Counted from the first letter of the stretch, positions 24,839 through 34,584 are shown. The stretch is 64,000 nucleotides of DNA from Labrenzia sp. R4_2 (GCF_017743865.1 NZ_JAGHRJ010000002.1:744001-808000), one strand, 5' to 3'. Notes: generated from the sequence alone by a model not told the origin. A program made the numbers and translations.

Positions 24839-24986
24839 CCTACAGTCTAGACTCACAATTCAGAGGCGTGGATAAGTTCATATACAACCTTAATGCAAGA
24901 CAGAAAGCTGCGACCGAGGGGCCGAGTGAAACCGCTGTCGGGCACGCTGGAACTCAAGACATCTGGTCTCGGCAGCCGGTCAGGCA

Positions 24987-25013
24987 CAAAAAAGGCCGCT
25001 CAAAAGCGGCCTT
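24987..25013 (-). terminator. Terminator of mucR
   Basis: AGGCCGCT and AGCGGCCT form an 8-bp stem with loop CAAA; on the minus strand the hairpin is followed by TTTTTTG. It lies 29 bases after the mucR stop. Confidence 0.85.
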
Positions 25014-25041
25014 TCGGTTATCCGGTTTGTCGACGGATCAA

Positions 25042-25458
25042 TTACTTCGCGCGCTTGCGCTGTTGGCCGAGGCCCATCTTTTTCGCCAGTTCAGACCGCG
25101 CAGCAGCGTAGTTCGGGGCGACCATCGGATAGTCCGGCGCCAGATCCCACTTCTCGCGATACTCTTCCGGCGTCATGTTGTAATGGGTGCGCAAATGACG
25201 CTTGAGCGACTTGAACTTCTTGCCGTCTTCAAGACAGATGATGAAATCTGGCATGACTGACTTTTTCACAGGCACTGCGGGTTTAAGCGGCTCCGGTTCC
25301 GGCTCGTTTGAGGCTGCTGCTGTTTTCTGAAGCGCGCCATACACTTCGTTGATCAGGCCCGGAAGTTCTGTGGAAGCAACGGTATTGTTGCTGACATATG
25401 CTGAAACAATATCTGCAGTAAGGTCAATCAAATTGGCTTCAACCAGATTATCAGTCAT
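25042..25458 (-). CDS. mucR: MucR/Ros family zinc-finger regulator
   Basis: A 138-residue protein of the Ros/MucR family. The N-terminal oligomerisation region ([18 protein letters not shown]) is followed by a linker and the zinc finger [32 protein letters not shown]. The second Cys of the Ros finger is replaced by Asp, as in several rhizobial and Brucella MucR proteins, so ligands would be Cys, Asp, His, His. MucR proteins act as H-NS-like silencers binding AT-rich sites, control exopolysaccharide, motility and virulence genes, and usually repress their own gene. It has its own terminator. Confidence 0.92.
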   Translation of the reverse strand: MTDNLVEANLIDLTADIVSAYVSNNTVASTELPGLINEVYGALQKTAAASNEPEPEPLKPAVPVKKSVMPDFIICLEDGKKFKSLKRHLRTHYNMTPEEYREKWDLAPDYPMVAPNYAAARSELAKKMGLGQQRKRAK

Positions 25459-25779
25459 CTCACACCTGTTCTCTACTGAAATTCAAAACTGCGGCTATGA
25501 TTACCTGCAAGTCCAAACTCCGTAAGCAAACATAAGAATAGGGATACTTACAATGGCGAGAATCGACAAAGACTCTACTTTGCAGGCGTTGTTGACAGCC
25601 TTATATAGACCAAGGCTTGCACAGACAAGCCCCGCTCTCAAATAAAAGTCTAATGGATGCAATAAAAAACTAGGTCTCGGAAATAATGATCATTCTACGG
25701 ATCATTGATCCACACCTAATCAAAAGTATTACCGCAAGGTCAAGACTGCTGCGCTTCGGCAGTCACAACCGGTTTCAAA
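25459..25779. other. 321-bp intergenic region upstream of mucR, downstream of mrpG
   Basis: No credible gene. It is AT rich near mucR, as expected for autoregulation by an H-NS-like protein. It contains an inverted repeat AATGATC-N8-GATCATT (25685-25706) and a short hairpin GACTGC/GCAGTC (25744-25764) that could end the mrp transcript weakly. A TTGACA at 25592 has no -10 at suitable distance. Confidence 0.55.
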
Positions 25780-26124
25780 TCAGTCTTTTTGCGGAAAAAC
25801 CTCGGCCATGGCGTCTTCTTTCGTATCCGCGCAAGGACGGTATCCAGCTTCATAAGCAGCCTTAGCAAGCAGATGCGCCGAAATCGGGGCAGTCAAAAGA
25901 AAGAATATGACACCGGCCAAAGCGCGTGTTGCAACGGCCAAGTCTGCCGCATAGACCGCAAGAGCGATGAGCATGAGACCTGAGCCAAGCGTTCCAGCTT
26001 TTGAAGCCGCATGCGTGCGCATGTAAACGTCTTCCAACCGAACTATGCCAATGGATGCAACCAGAGCAAACAAGGAGCCGATGACGAGCATGGTCCCGGC
26101 GAGGATCGTAACAACCGCGCTCAT
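25780..26124 (-). CDS. mrpG: Na+/H+ antiporter subunit MrpG
   Basis: A 114-residue protein with three membrane helices and the MnhG/PhaG pattern [31 protein letters not shown]. It is the small subunit G of the multi-subunit Mrp cation/proton antiporter. It overlaps mrpF by 4 bases and is the last gene of the operon. Confidence 0.92.
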   Translation of the reverse strand: MSAVVTILAGTMLVIGSLFALVASIGIVRLEDVYMRTHAASKAGTLGSGLMLIALAVYAADLAVATRALAGVIFFLLTAPISAHLLAKAAYEAGYRPCADTKEDAMAEVFPQKD

Positions 26125-26477
26125 TGGCCTGCCTCCCGCCGCCTAATACTATCTTTGACCTCATCCATGATCGTGGCATCCCCTGCCGCACCCCGGTTCA
26201 AGATGAAGCGGGCGAAGGCAACGGTTGCCAGAAACCCGACCAGGCCAAGTGTGATTGCGATATCGATATAAAGGTAATAGCCGGTCAGAAGGCCGACCGC
26301 GGCAATGAACCCAATGCCAACCGCAACCAGCATATCAAGGGCAACCACGCGATCCGGCAAGCTTGGCCCCTTCACGATCCGGTACACAATGATCAGGAAT
26401 GAGATGCTCAGGATCCCGAGCGATGCCTTTACGGCCCAGGCGAGATACGCATCTGCAAAAGCGTCGAGAGAGCTCAT
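26121..26477 (-). CDS. mrpF: Na+/H+ antiporter subunit MrpF
   Basis: A 118-residue, three-helix protein with the MrpF motif [25 protein letters not shown] and [12 protein letters not shown]. It is subunit F of the Mrp complex, linked by 4-base overlaps to mrpE and mrpG. Confidence 0.92.
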   Translation of the reverse strand: MSSLDAFADAYLAWAVKASLGILSISFLIIVYRIVKGPSLPDRVVALDMLVAVGIGFIAAVGLLTGYYLYIDIAITLGLVGFLATVAFARFILNRGAAGDATIMDEVKDSIRRREAGQ

Positions 26478-26953
26478 CTGAACACCTCCAGGATCTTGCG
26501 TTCAAAGCCGTTCTTGATGTCGTCAATCGTGGCTTGCGGATCCGGTACATCGATACAATGAACATAAAGCGTCTTGCGGTCTGCAGAGACATCCACCGAC
26601 AGAGTACCTGGCGTCAGGGTGATCAGATTCGCCAGCATTGTGATTTCAAAATCACGGTCCACCGTCAATGGATAGGCAATAAAACCGGGCTGCAGCTCGA
26701 TCTTCGGCCGCACAACGATGGTCGCCACCCGCCAGGCGGACAATACCAACTCGTAAACGAAGGTTGCGGCCAGGTTGAACGCCTTGCCGACACGGCTGAA
26801 GTAGGCCGTGGTCCCGACCTGTTCACGGATCAGGTAGAGAGCAGCTGTTCCGAGAACGAAACCAAGGGCCAGATTGATCTCGCTGAAACTCCCCGTCACA
26901 GCCGCCCAAGCAAGCGCCATGAGGATATTGATCAAAAATAGGCTTGTCATCAC
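26474..26953 (-). CDS. mrpE: Na+/H+ antiporter subunit MrpE
   Basis: A 159-residue membrane protein with family motifs [17 protein letters not shown] and [27 protein letters not shown]. MrpE is needed for assembly and activity of the complex in the inner membrane. It overlaps mrpD and mrpF by 4 bases each. Confidence 0.92.
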   Translation of the reverse strand: MMTSLFLINILMALAWAAVTGSFSEINLALGFVLGTAALYLIREQVGTTAYFSRVGKAFNLAATFVYELVLSAWRVATIVVRPKIELQPGFIAYPLTVDRDFEITMLANLITLTPGTLSVDVSADRKTLYVHCIDVPDPQATIDDIKNGFERKILEVFR

Positions 26954-28560
26954 AGCCCCCCGAATACAGAGCGCAGGTAGCCGCGCGGTTCCACCAGACC
27001 AACAGCTCCGCGTGTTGAGAGTTCAAGCATCCACTCCGGCTGCAAACCGAAATAGACAATCATTGCCGTCAAAATGCCAAGCGGAAGCCAAACGGCTGGC
27101 CCCGCCAGTCCCGCAGCCCGTCCACCAGCAACTGCGGCGGCCGCCCCCGGCCCCACACTCTCGCCGTCGGGCGTCCCTTCCGGTCCGCCTCGCCAGAACG
27201 CGTAGATCCACACACGGCCCATCGCGATGGTCGTCAAGAAGCCACTGAGCAGAATGGCGGCACCAAGCAAGGCCCTGCCATCGGCGAACGCAGCATCGAC
27301 CAACAAGACCTTCGGCCAGAAACCGGAAAAGGGCGGCAGTCCCGAAACAGCGAAGGCAAGCACCAGGAAAACGGCCGCAAAGGCAACGTTCCTTTGATAG
27401 AGCCCACCCAACTGACGTAGATCGTAGGTGCCCGACATCATGTTCACGATCCCGCTGGCCATATACAACGCTGTCATCACGATGATCGAATGAACCGCAT
27501 AGAAGATCGCTCCCGACAGCGCGAGGGTGGTCCCCACTGCAATGCCCGCCAGCATGGAGCCAATCCCGGCAATCACAAGATAACCGAGCAAACGCCGGAG
27601 CTCACTTTGCGCCAAGGCGCCGAAAGCGCCAGTCATAAGCGTCAGGATCGCCACCAGGGCAAAGAGGTCTGCGAGTGCTTCGCGGGATCCCGGCATGATC
27701 AGTACGAAAATCCTCAGCAGCGCATAGACACCAACCTTGGTCAGAAGCCCGGCAAACACTGCAGACACCACAATGTTTGGCGTGTGATAGGACGCGGGGA
27801 GCCAGAAATTGACAGGGAAAGCCGCCGCCTTCATTGCAAACGCCAGGAAATAAAGCACTGCGATGGTGAGAAGCGTTCCGGACGCCGGGCTGTCGAGCTC
27901 AGACATCTTCATCGCAATGTCCGCCATGTTCAGCGTGCCGAACACGCCGTAAATCATGCCGGTTCCGATCAGGAAAAAGTTCGTGCCGATGAGATTCAAA
28001 ACGCCGTATTTGACGGCGCCGTCCAACTGGGGCTTTTCATTGCCGAGAACCAGCATGCCGTAGGACGAGATCAGCAATACTTCGAACCAAACATAGAGGT
28101 TGAAGATGTCCCCGGTCAAAAACGCGCCGCACACCCCGGCCATGAGCAAGACAAGAAACGGATAAAACCCGTATCTGCGCCCCGTAGCCCCAACGGTCAC
28201 AATTCCATAAAGACCGGCGCAAAACGCAACAATCGAAGCAATCAGCGACAGCGTGGCACCAAGCGCATCAACGGTAAAGGCAATCCCGAACGGCGGCAGC
28301 CAGCCTCCCATCACCATCGTGATAACACCTTGATCCAAAACACGGATCAAAAGCCCGAAGTTGACCAAGACGAGAAGCGCCAGGAAAAGCATCGCCAGTT
28401 TCGGCTGGGCGTCTGTGTTCTTGCGCATCATCAGGCAGACGGCACCGCCGATCAGCGAAACCAGAACCGGCGCCACGATCAACCAGTCCGCGGCCGCCAC
28501 AGGCTCAAGGTTCATGGCTGCGGAATAGTCGACTTTTTCAGAAGAATAAGTGCTGGCCAT
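26950..28560 (-). CDS. mrpD: Na+/H+ antiporter subunit MrpD
   Basis: A 536-residue, about 14-helix protein homologous to NuoM/NuoN proton-channel subunits. Motifs include GVCGAFLTGDIFNLYVWFEVLLISSYGML (conserved Glu in WFE), FPVNFWLPASYHTPNIVVSA and SELRRLLGYLVIAGIGSM (Lys/His positions of the channel). It forms one of the two large ion-translocating subunits. The ATG at 28560 lies 6 bases after the mrpC stop; an internal ATG at 28515 lacks a ribosome site. Confidence 0.93.
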   Translation of the reverse strand: MASTYSSEKVDYSAAMNLEPVAAADWLIVAPVLVSLIGGAVCLMMRKNTDAQPKLAMLFLALLVLVNFGLLIRVLDQGVITMVMGGWLPPFGIAFTVDALGATLSLIASIVAFCAGLYGIVTVGATGRRYGFYPFLVLLMAGVCGAFLTGDIFNLYVWFEVLLISSYGMLVLGNEKPQLDGAVKYGVLNLIGTNFFLIGTGMIYGVFGTLNMADIAMKMSELDSPASGTLLTIAVLYFLAFAMKAAAFPVNFWLPASYHTPNIVVSAVFAGLLTKVGVYALLRIFVLIMPGSREALADLFALVAILTLMTGAFGALAQSELRRLLGYLVIAGIGSMLAGIAVGTTLALSGAIFYAVHSIIVMTALYMASGIVNMMSGTYDLRQLGGLYQRNVAFAAVFLVLAFAVSGLPPFSGFWPKVLLVDAAFADGRALLGAAILLSGFLTTIAMGRVWIYAFWRGGPEGTPDGESVGPGAAAAVAGGRAAGLAGPAVWLPLGILTAMIVYFGLQPEWMLELSTRGAVGLVEPRGYLRSVFGGL

Positions 28561-28566
28561 GTCAGA

Positions 28567-28944
28567 TCAGTACCCTTGCGGCGGAAGCGGATCGTTCTCA
28601 GGCTCGGCGACGCGCATTTCGTTGACGTCGTCCGTGCCGACTTCCTGGTAGGCCCGGAAGGCCAGCACAAGGAGGAACGCAAAGAAGGAAAAGGAGATCA
28701 CGATAGCAGTCAGCACCAGCGCCTGCGGCAACGGATTGGCGATCACCTCTGTTGGCACCATCAACCCTTCCGGAATGACGGGCGGCACCTCACGGGTCAA
28801 ACGGCCATTGACGAAAATCGACATGTTGACCGCGTTTCCGAGGATAGCGATGCCGAGCAACATTCTCACCAGCTGCTTGGAAAGCATGAGGTAGACGGAG
28901 ACAGCGAAGAACAGCCCGACAAGGATAGAAAGACCGGTTTCCAT
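28567..28944 (-). CDS. mrpC: Na+/H+ antiporter subunit MrpC
   Basis: A 125-residue NuoK-like subunit with three helices: SVYLMLSKQLVRMLLGIAILGNAVNM and DPLPQALVLTAIVIS-type NPLPQALVLTAIVISFSFFAF. The start is placed at 28944, where the ATG overlaps the mrpB stop; an upstream extension to 29079 would run through mrpB in another frame and is not MrpC-like. Confidence 0.92.
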   Translation of the reverse strand: METGLSILVGLFFAVSVYLMLSKQLVRMLLGIAILGNAVNMSIFVNGRLTREVPPVIPEGLMVPTEVIANPLPQALVLTAIVISFSFFAFLLVLAFRAYQEVGTDDVNEMRVAEPENDPLPPQGY

Positions 28945-29363
28945 CAGTCGCTCTCCCTTTCTTCCAGCGCCAACGCAATCGAACTGATCGCGCCCACCAC
29001 CACCAGGTAGACGCCAATATCGAAGATCAACGGTGTCGACAGCTTGATCTGGACATTGAACAGATCGATCGGCCACCACTGGCTGGTCATGAAAGGCTGA
29101 TTGGTGAACAACGAGATCACGCCTGCTGCAGCTCCCATGAACAAGCCAAAGCCGGCGATGCTCATGGGATGCACCTTGATCGCGCGGCGCACAGCTGCAA
29201 CCCCGCAGGCAATACCGAAAATTGCGAGTGCAGAGGCTGCAATCAGCCCACCGATGAAACCGCCGCCCGGTTCATTGTGTCCGCGCAGAAGGACGAAGAT
29301 GGAATAAAGCACCATTAGAGCGGACAGATACGGCGCAATGGTTCGGAAAATGACGGTACGCAT
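28944..29363 (-). CDS. mrpB: Na+/H+ antiporter subunit MrpB
   Basis: A 139-residue protein with four helices and MrpB motifs: LYSIFVLLRGHNEPGGGFIGGLIAASALAI and LINVQIKLSTPLIFDIGVYLVVVGA-type FNVQIKLSTPLIFDIGVY. It starts on the overlap TAATG with mrpA and ends on the overlap TGATG with mrpC. Confidence 0.92.
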   Translation of the reverse strand: MRTVIFRTIAPYLSALMVLYSIFVLLRGHNEPGGGFIGGLIAASALAIFGIACGVAAVRRAIKVHPMSIAGFGLFMGAAAGVISLFTNQPFMTSQWWPIDLFNVQIKLSTPLIFDIGVYLVVVGAISSIALALEERESD

Positions 29364-31747
29364 TACACGGCCTCCTTCTTTGCGCCTGTATCGGACGGAT
29401 CAATGACCTCGTCCTCAGGAAGTGTCTTTTTCGTGTGCACGCGGATCAGCGCAAGGACACAAAGCCCGGCCAGGGCAACCACCGCGATTTCACCGAGCGT
29501 ATCAATGCCGCGGAAGTCAACGAGGATGACGTTCACGATGTTCCGGCCGTAGGCAATTGAATTGCTGTACTCGGTGAAGAAGTCCGAAAGTCTGCGGTCG
29601 AAGGGCTGCTGTGTAATCGCCATCAAGGTCAAGCCAAGACCAAGGCCGACCGATACGGAGATAGCGCCGGTAACCAGTGTGGAGACACCATTGCGATGAT
29701 CCCGTGGAGACAGGTTCAGGCGGGTCATCACAAGCGCCAGAATAACCACCGACAGCGTTTCAACCATCAACTGGGTGAAGGCCAGATCCGGAGCACCAAA
29801 TAGCAGGAAGATCAGGGCAACGGCAAAGCCCTGGATGCCGAGAGAGACGATGGCGGTCAGACGTGTCTTTGCGACCAGCACCGAGATCAGACCGAGCACC
29901 GCGATTAGGAAAATGCTCCACTCATAGAACGTATAGGTCGGCATTTTCGGCATGGCTGGCCATCCGCCGCCAATATACCCCGGCACCAATACCGCGGCAC
30001 CGGCGGCCAGAAAGGTCAGCGCCATATAGGTCTGCATCTTACCGCCCTGCACCACCCTGGTAATGGCCGAAGACAACGACACAATACCGGCGATTGCCTG
30101 GTCAAAGCCTTTGTCCGGTCCCCAACCGATGGCGGTCAGCGTTCCAGCTATGAAAGCTCTGAGCTTGTCGAGCTGGGTAAACAGGAAAATCCCCATGCCG
30201 ATCGTGATCAAAGACAAGATCAACGGGGCGTTGATCTTGGTCGGCCAAAGATGCAGATCGATCTCGGTGAAAGATCCGATCAAGGATGACAGAGTTGGTC
30301 CGATAAACAGAACGCCTGTTGTGTGCGGGATGACCGCAAGGATGAACCCCAACACAGACAACACCACCGGACCGGCAAACAACAACACCGGCCCCTCGTG
30401 AGCGTGTTTCGGAGTGTCCACCGCTGGGCCGAAGAACGGCTTTATCGCAACGGCCGCTGCGATCACCAGCATCAATGAGTTGCCGACAACGGCCACGACA
30501 GTGATTAGGAGGCCAAAGTCCGGCCATCCCCATGTACCGTAGTAAAGAACTTCCTTGGCGATAAAACCAATGAAGGGCGGAAGTCCTGACATCGACAGCC
30601 CTGCCAGACAGGCAGCCCCGAACGTGATCGGCATCGCGGAGCGCAAGCCACCAAGATATCGGATGTCCCGGGTGCCGGCTTCGTGATCGATGGTTCCGGC
30701 AACCATGAAAAGCGCGCCCTTGAACAGCGAGTGCGCCAATAGATACAGAACCGCGCCCTCAAGCGCTTTTTCATGGCTTGTGCCGGTCAACATGACGAGA
30801 AGACCGAGAGACGCCACCGTTGTGTAGGCCAGCATCAACTTCAAGTCGGTCTGACGCACGGCCAGAATGGTACCCACCAACAAAGTGACACCGCCAAAGA
30901 GCGGCAACACCGTCGTCCAGAGCGCGGTGTCTCCGAGAAGCGGGTGCATGCGCATAAGGAGGTAAACACCTGCCTTGACCATCGTTGCGGAGTGAAGGAA
31001 CGCGGAGACGGGCGTCGGCGCTTCCATCGCATTGGGAAGCCAGAAATGAAACGGAAACTGGGCTGATTTCGTAAACGCTCCGCCGAGTACCAGCAGGAAA
31101 ATTGGCACATAAAGGCCTGTGTCCTTGATGATATCGGGCGAAGCCAGAAGCACCGACATCTCGATTTCACCGGTCGCAGAAATGATGACAATGAACCCGG
31201 CCAGCAAAATCAAGCCGCCACCGCCTGTCACCACCAAGGCCTGAATTGCTGCTCGTCTGGACGCCGCCCGAAGGTGGTCAAAGCCGATCAACAGGAAGGA
31301 CGTGATCGACGTCAACTCCCAGAAAATAAACATGGAAATCAGGTTGTTGCCGAGCACGAGCCCAAGCATTGCGCCCATGAAAAGAAACAGGAACGAAAAG
31401 AACCGGCCTTGCTGCGGATGGCCTTTCAGATAGCCACCGGCATACAGAATAATGAAGGTTCCGATCCCTGAGATCAGAAGCGCAAAAAGCGTAGACAATC
31501 CATCGACATAAATGGAGAAGTTCACACCATAGCTCGGCGCCCAAGCGACCGCTGCAACGAAGGACTGGCCCTCCGAAACAGGTGCGACAAAACCTGTGAA
31601 ATGCAGAAAGATGAGCGCGGGAACCACCGCCAGCGGCCACGCCGCGTTGTGTTTGAACCACTTCGTCAAGAACGGCGCGGCCACTGCAGCCGCGAACGGC
31701 GCAAGCACAGCCAGAAGCGTGGTTTCGTCAGTAACTGCGGGCGTCAT
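29363..31747 (-). CDS. mrpA: Na+/H+ antiporter subunit MrpA
   Basis: A 794-residue protein, the largest Mrp subunit. The N-terminal two thirds are NuoL-like (IDGLSTLFALLISGIGTFIILYAGGYL, WELTSITSFLLIGFDH, GGAFTKSAQFPFHFWLPNAMEAPTPVSAFLHSATMVKAGVYLL). The C-terminal part carries the MrpA/MbhD-type region (FAVALIFLLFGAPDLAFTQLMVETLSVVI, FRGIDTLGEIAVVALAG). It is the first gene of a complete mrpABCDEFG set. The complex exports Na+ in exchange for protons and supports pH and salt tolerance, fitting a marine habitat. A GAAAG stretch precedes the ATG. Confidence 0.94.
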   Translation of the reverse strand: MTPAVTDETTLLAVLAPFAAAVAAPFLTKWFKHNAAWPLAVVPALIFLHFTGFVAPVSEGQSFVAAVAWAPSYGVNFSIYVDGLSTLFALLISGIGTFIILYAGGYLKGHPQQGRFFSFLFLFMGAMLGLVLGNNLISMFIFWELTSITSFLLIGFDHLRAASRRAAIQALVVTGGGGLILLAGFIVIISATGEIEMSVLLASPDIIKDTGLYVPIFLLVLGGAFTKSAQFPFHFWLPNAMEAPTPVSAFLHSATMVKAGVYLLMRMHPLLGDTALWTTVLPLFGGVTLLVGTILAVRQTDLKLMLAYTTVASLGLLVMLTGTSHEKALEGAVLYLLAHSLFKGALFMVAGTIDHEAGTRDIRYLGGLRSAMPITFGAACLAGLSMSGLPPFIGFIAKEVLYYGTWGWPDFGLLITVVAVVGNSLMLVIAAAVAIKPFFGPAVDTPKHAHEGPVLLFAGPVVLSVLGFILAVIPHTTGVLFIGPTLSSLIGSFTEIDLHLWPTKINAPLILSLITIGMGIFLFTQLDKLRAFIAGTLTAIGWGPDKGFDQAIAGIVSLSSAITRVVQGGKMQTYMALTFLAAGAAVLVPGYIGGGWPAMPKMPTYTFYEWSIFLIAVLGLISVLVAKTRLTAIVSLGIQGFAVALIFLLFGAPDLAFTQLMVETLSVVILALVMTRLNLSPRDHRNGVSTLVTGAISVSVGLGLGLTLMAITQQPFDRRLSDFFTEYSNSIAYGRNIVNVILVDFRGIDTLGEIAVVALAGLCVLALIRVHTKKTLPEDEVIDPSDTGAKKEAV

Positions 31748-32233
31748 ACTGATCTTTCGTTACGGTTGCCGATGGAGCATCGCGGATATGCTGAACGAAT
31801 CGATGTCTTTGGGGGGCATAATAGCGGGATAGGAACTGTCAGGTGCGTAATTGGGACCCGTTTTTTGGACTTCAAGGCACAACGCGTGACCATTCAATAC
31901 CTTACTCAACGCTAGGGTGCTTCCTCCCTTGACGCTGCGAGCTTCGTGCAAAAGTATTTAAAAATTGATTCCATTTGTCTTTTTGCGACATTCAGCCTTG
32001 GCCCGCCCGCCGGTCAACCAAATCAGCAGGAAGCATCCCACTGCAAAGCAACACCTAAGATGAAACTGGTCTCATACGTAAACAACGATTTCTACGGGAC
32101 TGCGTGCTGGATCGCGCAGTAGATCCGCGAACAATCCCCTAATACCGTAAGCCTCTTGATTTCACGCCCCTAATACCGTTCACTTTAAGAAACGTCGCGG
32201 TGGTTTCAGCGGCAAAATTAAGCGAGGCAACGC
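31748..32233. other. 486-bp intergenic region between mrpA and PAS-GGDEF gene
   Basis: Divergent interval without a convincing gene. Near its right end it holds two direct copies of a 13-bp sequence (listed separately). The left half should contain the mrp promoter; no near-consensus promoter was recognised. Confidence 0.55.
32136..32179. promoter_or_regulatory. Direct 13-bp repeat upstream of PAS-GGDEF gene
   Basis: CCCCTAATACCGT occurs at 32136-32148 and again at 32167-32179, 31 bp apart, about three helical turns, so both lie on the same DNA face. The second copy ends 54 bp before the start codon. A dimeric activator or repressor site is plausible; the protein is unknown. Confidence 0.5.
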
Positions 32234-33208
32234 ATGGCTTTGGACCAAAATGGGGGGACAGCGTCCGGAGCTGCAGCTTCGCAGCCGAGCAATTTGAATT
32301 TCGAAACACTGTTGTCTCTCAGCGGCGACGCAATCCTTCAGCTGAGCCTCACCGGAACCTTGGAGTATGCCTCACCGTCCGCTTCCCGCTTGTTTGGCTG
32401 GGACTCCGAAAAGTTGCCGGAACATTTAAGTGACCTCGTCTACCTTGGCCCTCCCAACCCGGAGGCGGAGACGCTTCACAAGATTCTGTCTGGATCTGCA
32501 ACACCAGACGTCAGCTTGCCCCATGCCGACCTACAGCTTCGCTCGGCACATGGCTCGCTTGTTTGGGCCGAAGTGACCACGCACCTCATCGAAAATGACG
32601 GAGAACCGGCCGCTTTTGCTGTCTTCTTTCGGAGCATTGCACGGCAAAAGGAACTCGAAGGGCTGCTTGAAGCGGCCACGCAGACGGATGCCTTGACCGG
32701 TCTCTTCAATCGCCGCGCTTTCGAAGACACATTGAACAGGGAGTGGGCGATCGCACTACGCGAAAACACCCACACAACTCTTATCAAGGTTTCGGTCGAC
32801 AAGTTTGACGCGATTTCCGAACAGTATGGACAAAGCGCTGCAGACGACTGCGTGGCGAAAGTGGCAGACGTTCTGAAAGACACAGCGCGCCGACCCGCCG
32901 ACGTTGCCGCCCGGATTGCGATGTCGGAGTTCGCATTGCTTTTGCCTCGAACACACGAAATGGGCGCTGAAACCATCAGCGCCTATATACAAGTCGCGAT
33001 TCAAGACTTGGGGATCCCCAACCCGGGGAACGCCGCTCATAACGGTGTCGTTACCGCTTCGGTCGGTACAGCCTGCGCAGTTGCCGAACACAAAGGCGTG
33101 GCGGAAAGCTCAGAGTTTCTGTTAGCTGCTTCAGAATCTTGTGTTTTTCAGGCCCGTCAGGAAGGCGGAAACCGTGTCAAATTCTCAATGAGCGTCCTTG
33201 GCGGATGA
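32234..33208 (+). CDS. PAS-GGDEF protein with degenerate active site
   Basis: A 324-residue soluble protein. A PAS domain spans about residues 23-135 (SLSGDAILQLSLTGTLEYASPSASRLFGW, FRSIARQKELEG) and a GGDEF domain about 145-318 (TDALTGLFNRRAFEDTL, DKFDAISEQYGQSAADDCVAKVADVL). The catalytic GGDEF loop reads AMSEF (RIAMSEFALLLP), so the two glycines and the Asp are lost. It is therefore unlikely to make cyclic-di-GMP and may be a c-di-GMP or GTP sensor or a structural relay. The start has a GAGG site. A repeated motif lies just upstream. Confidence 0.85.
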   Translation: MALDQNGGTASGAAASQPSNLNFETLLSLSGDAILQLSLTGTLEYASPSASRLFGWDSEKLPEHLSDLVYLGPPNPEAETLHKILSGSATPDVSLPHADLQLRSAHGSLVWAEVTTHLIENDGEPAAFAVFFRSIARQKELEGLLEAATQTDALTGLFNRRAFEDTLNREWAIALRENTHTTLIKVSVDKFDAISEQYGQSAADDCVAKVADVLKDTARRPADVAARIAMSEFALLLPRTHEMGAETISAYIQVAIQDLGIPNPGNAAHNGVVTASVGTACAVAEHKGVAESSEFLLAASESCVFQARQEGGNRVKFSMSVLGG

Positions 33209-33275
33209 GCTTCCGCCTCTTGCCGGTTCCAGTGATTTTCTTATCTTTTAGTCGGTACAAAGCTAGGAAAAGACA

Positions 33276-33686
33276 ATGAGCGACGACACCGACACAAAAA
33301 TCAAAAAATCAACGGCTGAATGGATGGCGCAGCTCACGCCCGAGCAGTTTTATGTCACCCGTCAATCGGGCACGGAACGCCCCTATACGGGCCCCTACTG
33401 GAACAGCTTCAACGCCGGCCGCTACGATTGCGTCTGCTGCGGTGCCGAGCTTTTCCATTCGGACACCAAGTTTGATGCGGGCTGCGGCTGGCCGAGCTTC
33501 TTCGAAGCAGCACATCCTGGTGCGATACGCGAGATTGAGGACCGGTCCCACGGCATGATCCGTACGGAAATCAGATGCAACAAATGCGATGCACATCTTG
33601 GGCATGTCTTTCCAGACGGCCCGCCGCCAACAGGACTGCGCTATTGCCTGAACGGCCACGCGATGTCCTTTGAGCCAAAAGAGTAG
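33276..33686 (+). CDS. msrB: Peptide-methionine (R)-S-oxide reductase
   Basis: A 136-residue MsrB. The catalytic Cys124 is in [12 protein letters not shown]; the zinc site is formed by C52/C55 ([10 protein letters not shown]) and C101/C104 ([12 protein letters not shown]); [11 protein letters not shown] is the substrate region. It reduces the R form of methionine sulfoxide in oxidised proteins. No signal peptide, so cytoplasmic. Confidence 0.95.
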   Translation: MSDDTDTKIKKSTAEWMAQLTPEQFYVTRQSGTERPYTGPYWNSFNAGRYDCVCCGAELFHSDTKFDAGCGWPSFFEAAHPGAIREIEDRSHGMIRTEIRCNKCDAHLGHVFPDGPPPTGLRYCLNGHAMSFEPKE

Positions 33687-33849
33687 TGCCGCAGAGTTTC
33701 GTTGCGGCAAATGGCGGCTTTCAGCGAGACATTATGAAAGCCCAAACCATTGAACTCATTCATGACACTTCTTTGCGGGACTTTAGGCCTCCTTTAACAT
33801 AACACTGGTATTTCCCCTGATAACTCGCCGCACTTTCAGGGGAAACACC

Positions 33850-34584
33850 TTGCCTATTCTTCGGATACTGGGACATGTCCTGTTGGGGGCAAGCTTATAC
33901 GCTGCCTTCACCGCAGGGGCCCGAAGCCAAGACAAGATCATCGCCTACACTGGGTTTCTTCCCCCCTTGTCGATCAATGCCGAGGAACGGGGCATCGCCG
34001 TTGAGATCATGGAACTGGTCGCGAAAGAGGCGGATATCGAACTCGATATCCGGTTTGCACCTTGGAAACGAGCGCAGGTGCTCGTCGAAAACACGCCGGG
34101 GTCTCTCATTTTTTCCCTGGCCTACACGCGAAAACGCAGCGAAAAACTGAAATACATTGCCCCTCTGATTTACACGGAAAGCGCCTTCATCACTCTCGAT
34201 GAGCAAATCGACAGCTTTGAACAGGCGCTGGCAGACAACAAGGTCATCGGAGTGCATCTGGGCAGCCAGAGGGCCCGTATCTTACGGCGAAATGGCCTGA
34301 CAAACCTAACCGAGATTGCCACCGCAGAACAGATGGCCCGGATGCTCCAGGCCGGACGTGTAGACGCCTGGTACACCATTTCGATGCGCGCAAGTTACAT
34401 CACTCGCAAGCAGGGCTTTGATCACACCCGCCTTCAGGTCGGGGCCCCACTTTCGCACGGGGTGCAATGGCTGGCTGCCAACAAGTCTGTCTCCCCCGCC
34501 CTGAAAGCCCGCTTGTCAAAGGCTGTTTCAAAGGTTTGGCGGGATCCAAGATATTGGCAGATCGTCGACAGCTATCTGCAATAA
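33850..34584 (+). CDS. Orphan periplasmic solute-binding protein
   Basis: A 244-residue protein starting at TTG 33850 behind AGGGGAAACACC. It has a signal peptide (to about residue 26) and an SBP_bac_3-like domain: IAYTGFLPPLSINAEERGIAVEIMELVAKEADIELDIRFAPWKRAQ and GSLIFSLAYTRKRSEKLKYIAPL, then IGVHLGSQRARIL. The size and the WKRA motif match orphan periplasmic proteins without transport partners. No permease is nearby; it may feed a sensor. Confidence 0.8.
   Translation: MPILRILGHVLLGASLYAAFTAGARSQDKIIAYTGFLPPLSINAEERGIAVEIMELVAKEADIELDIRFAPWKRAQVLVENTPGSLIFSLAYTRKRSEKLKYIAPLIYTESAFITLDEQIDSFEQALADNKVIGVHLGSQRARILRRNGLTNLTEIATAEQMARMLQAGRVDAWYTISMRASYITRKQGFDHTRLQVGAPLSHGVQWLAANKSVSPALKARLSKAVSKVWRDPRYWQIVDSYLQ

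Noticed and set aside
25592-25597. TTGACA near mucR as a promoter
   Set aside because: No -10 element at a suitable distance, and its direction does not fit the neighbouring genes.
27490-29010. A 506-codon open frame on the plus strand opposite mrpD/mrpC
   Set aside because: It is the antisense shadow of strongly conserved Mrp subunits, with His/Arg/Gln-rich composition and no ribosome site.
28945-29079. N-terminal extension of mrpC
   Set aside because: It would run through mrpB in another frame; the ATG at 28944 overlapping the mrpB stop is the family start.
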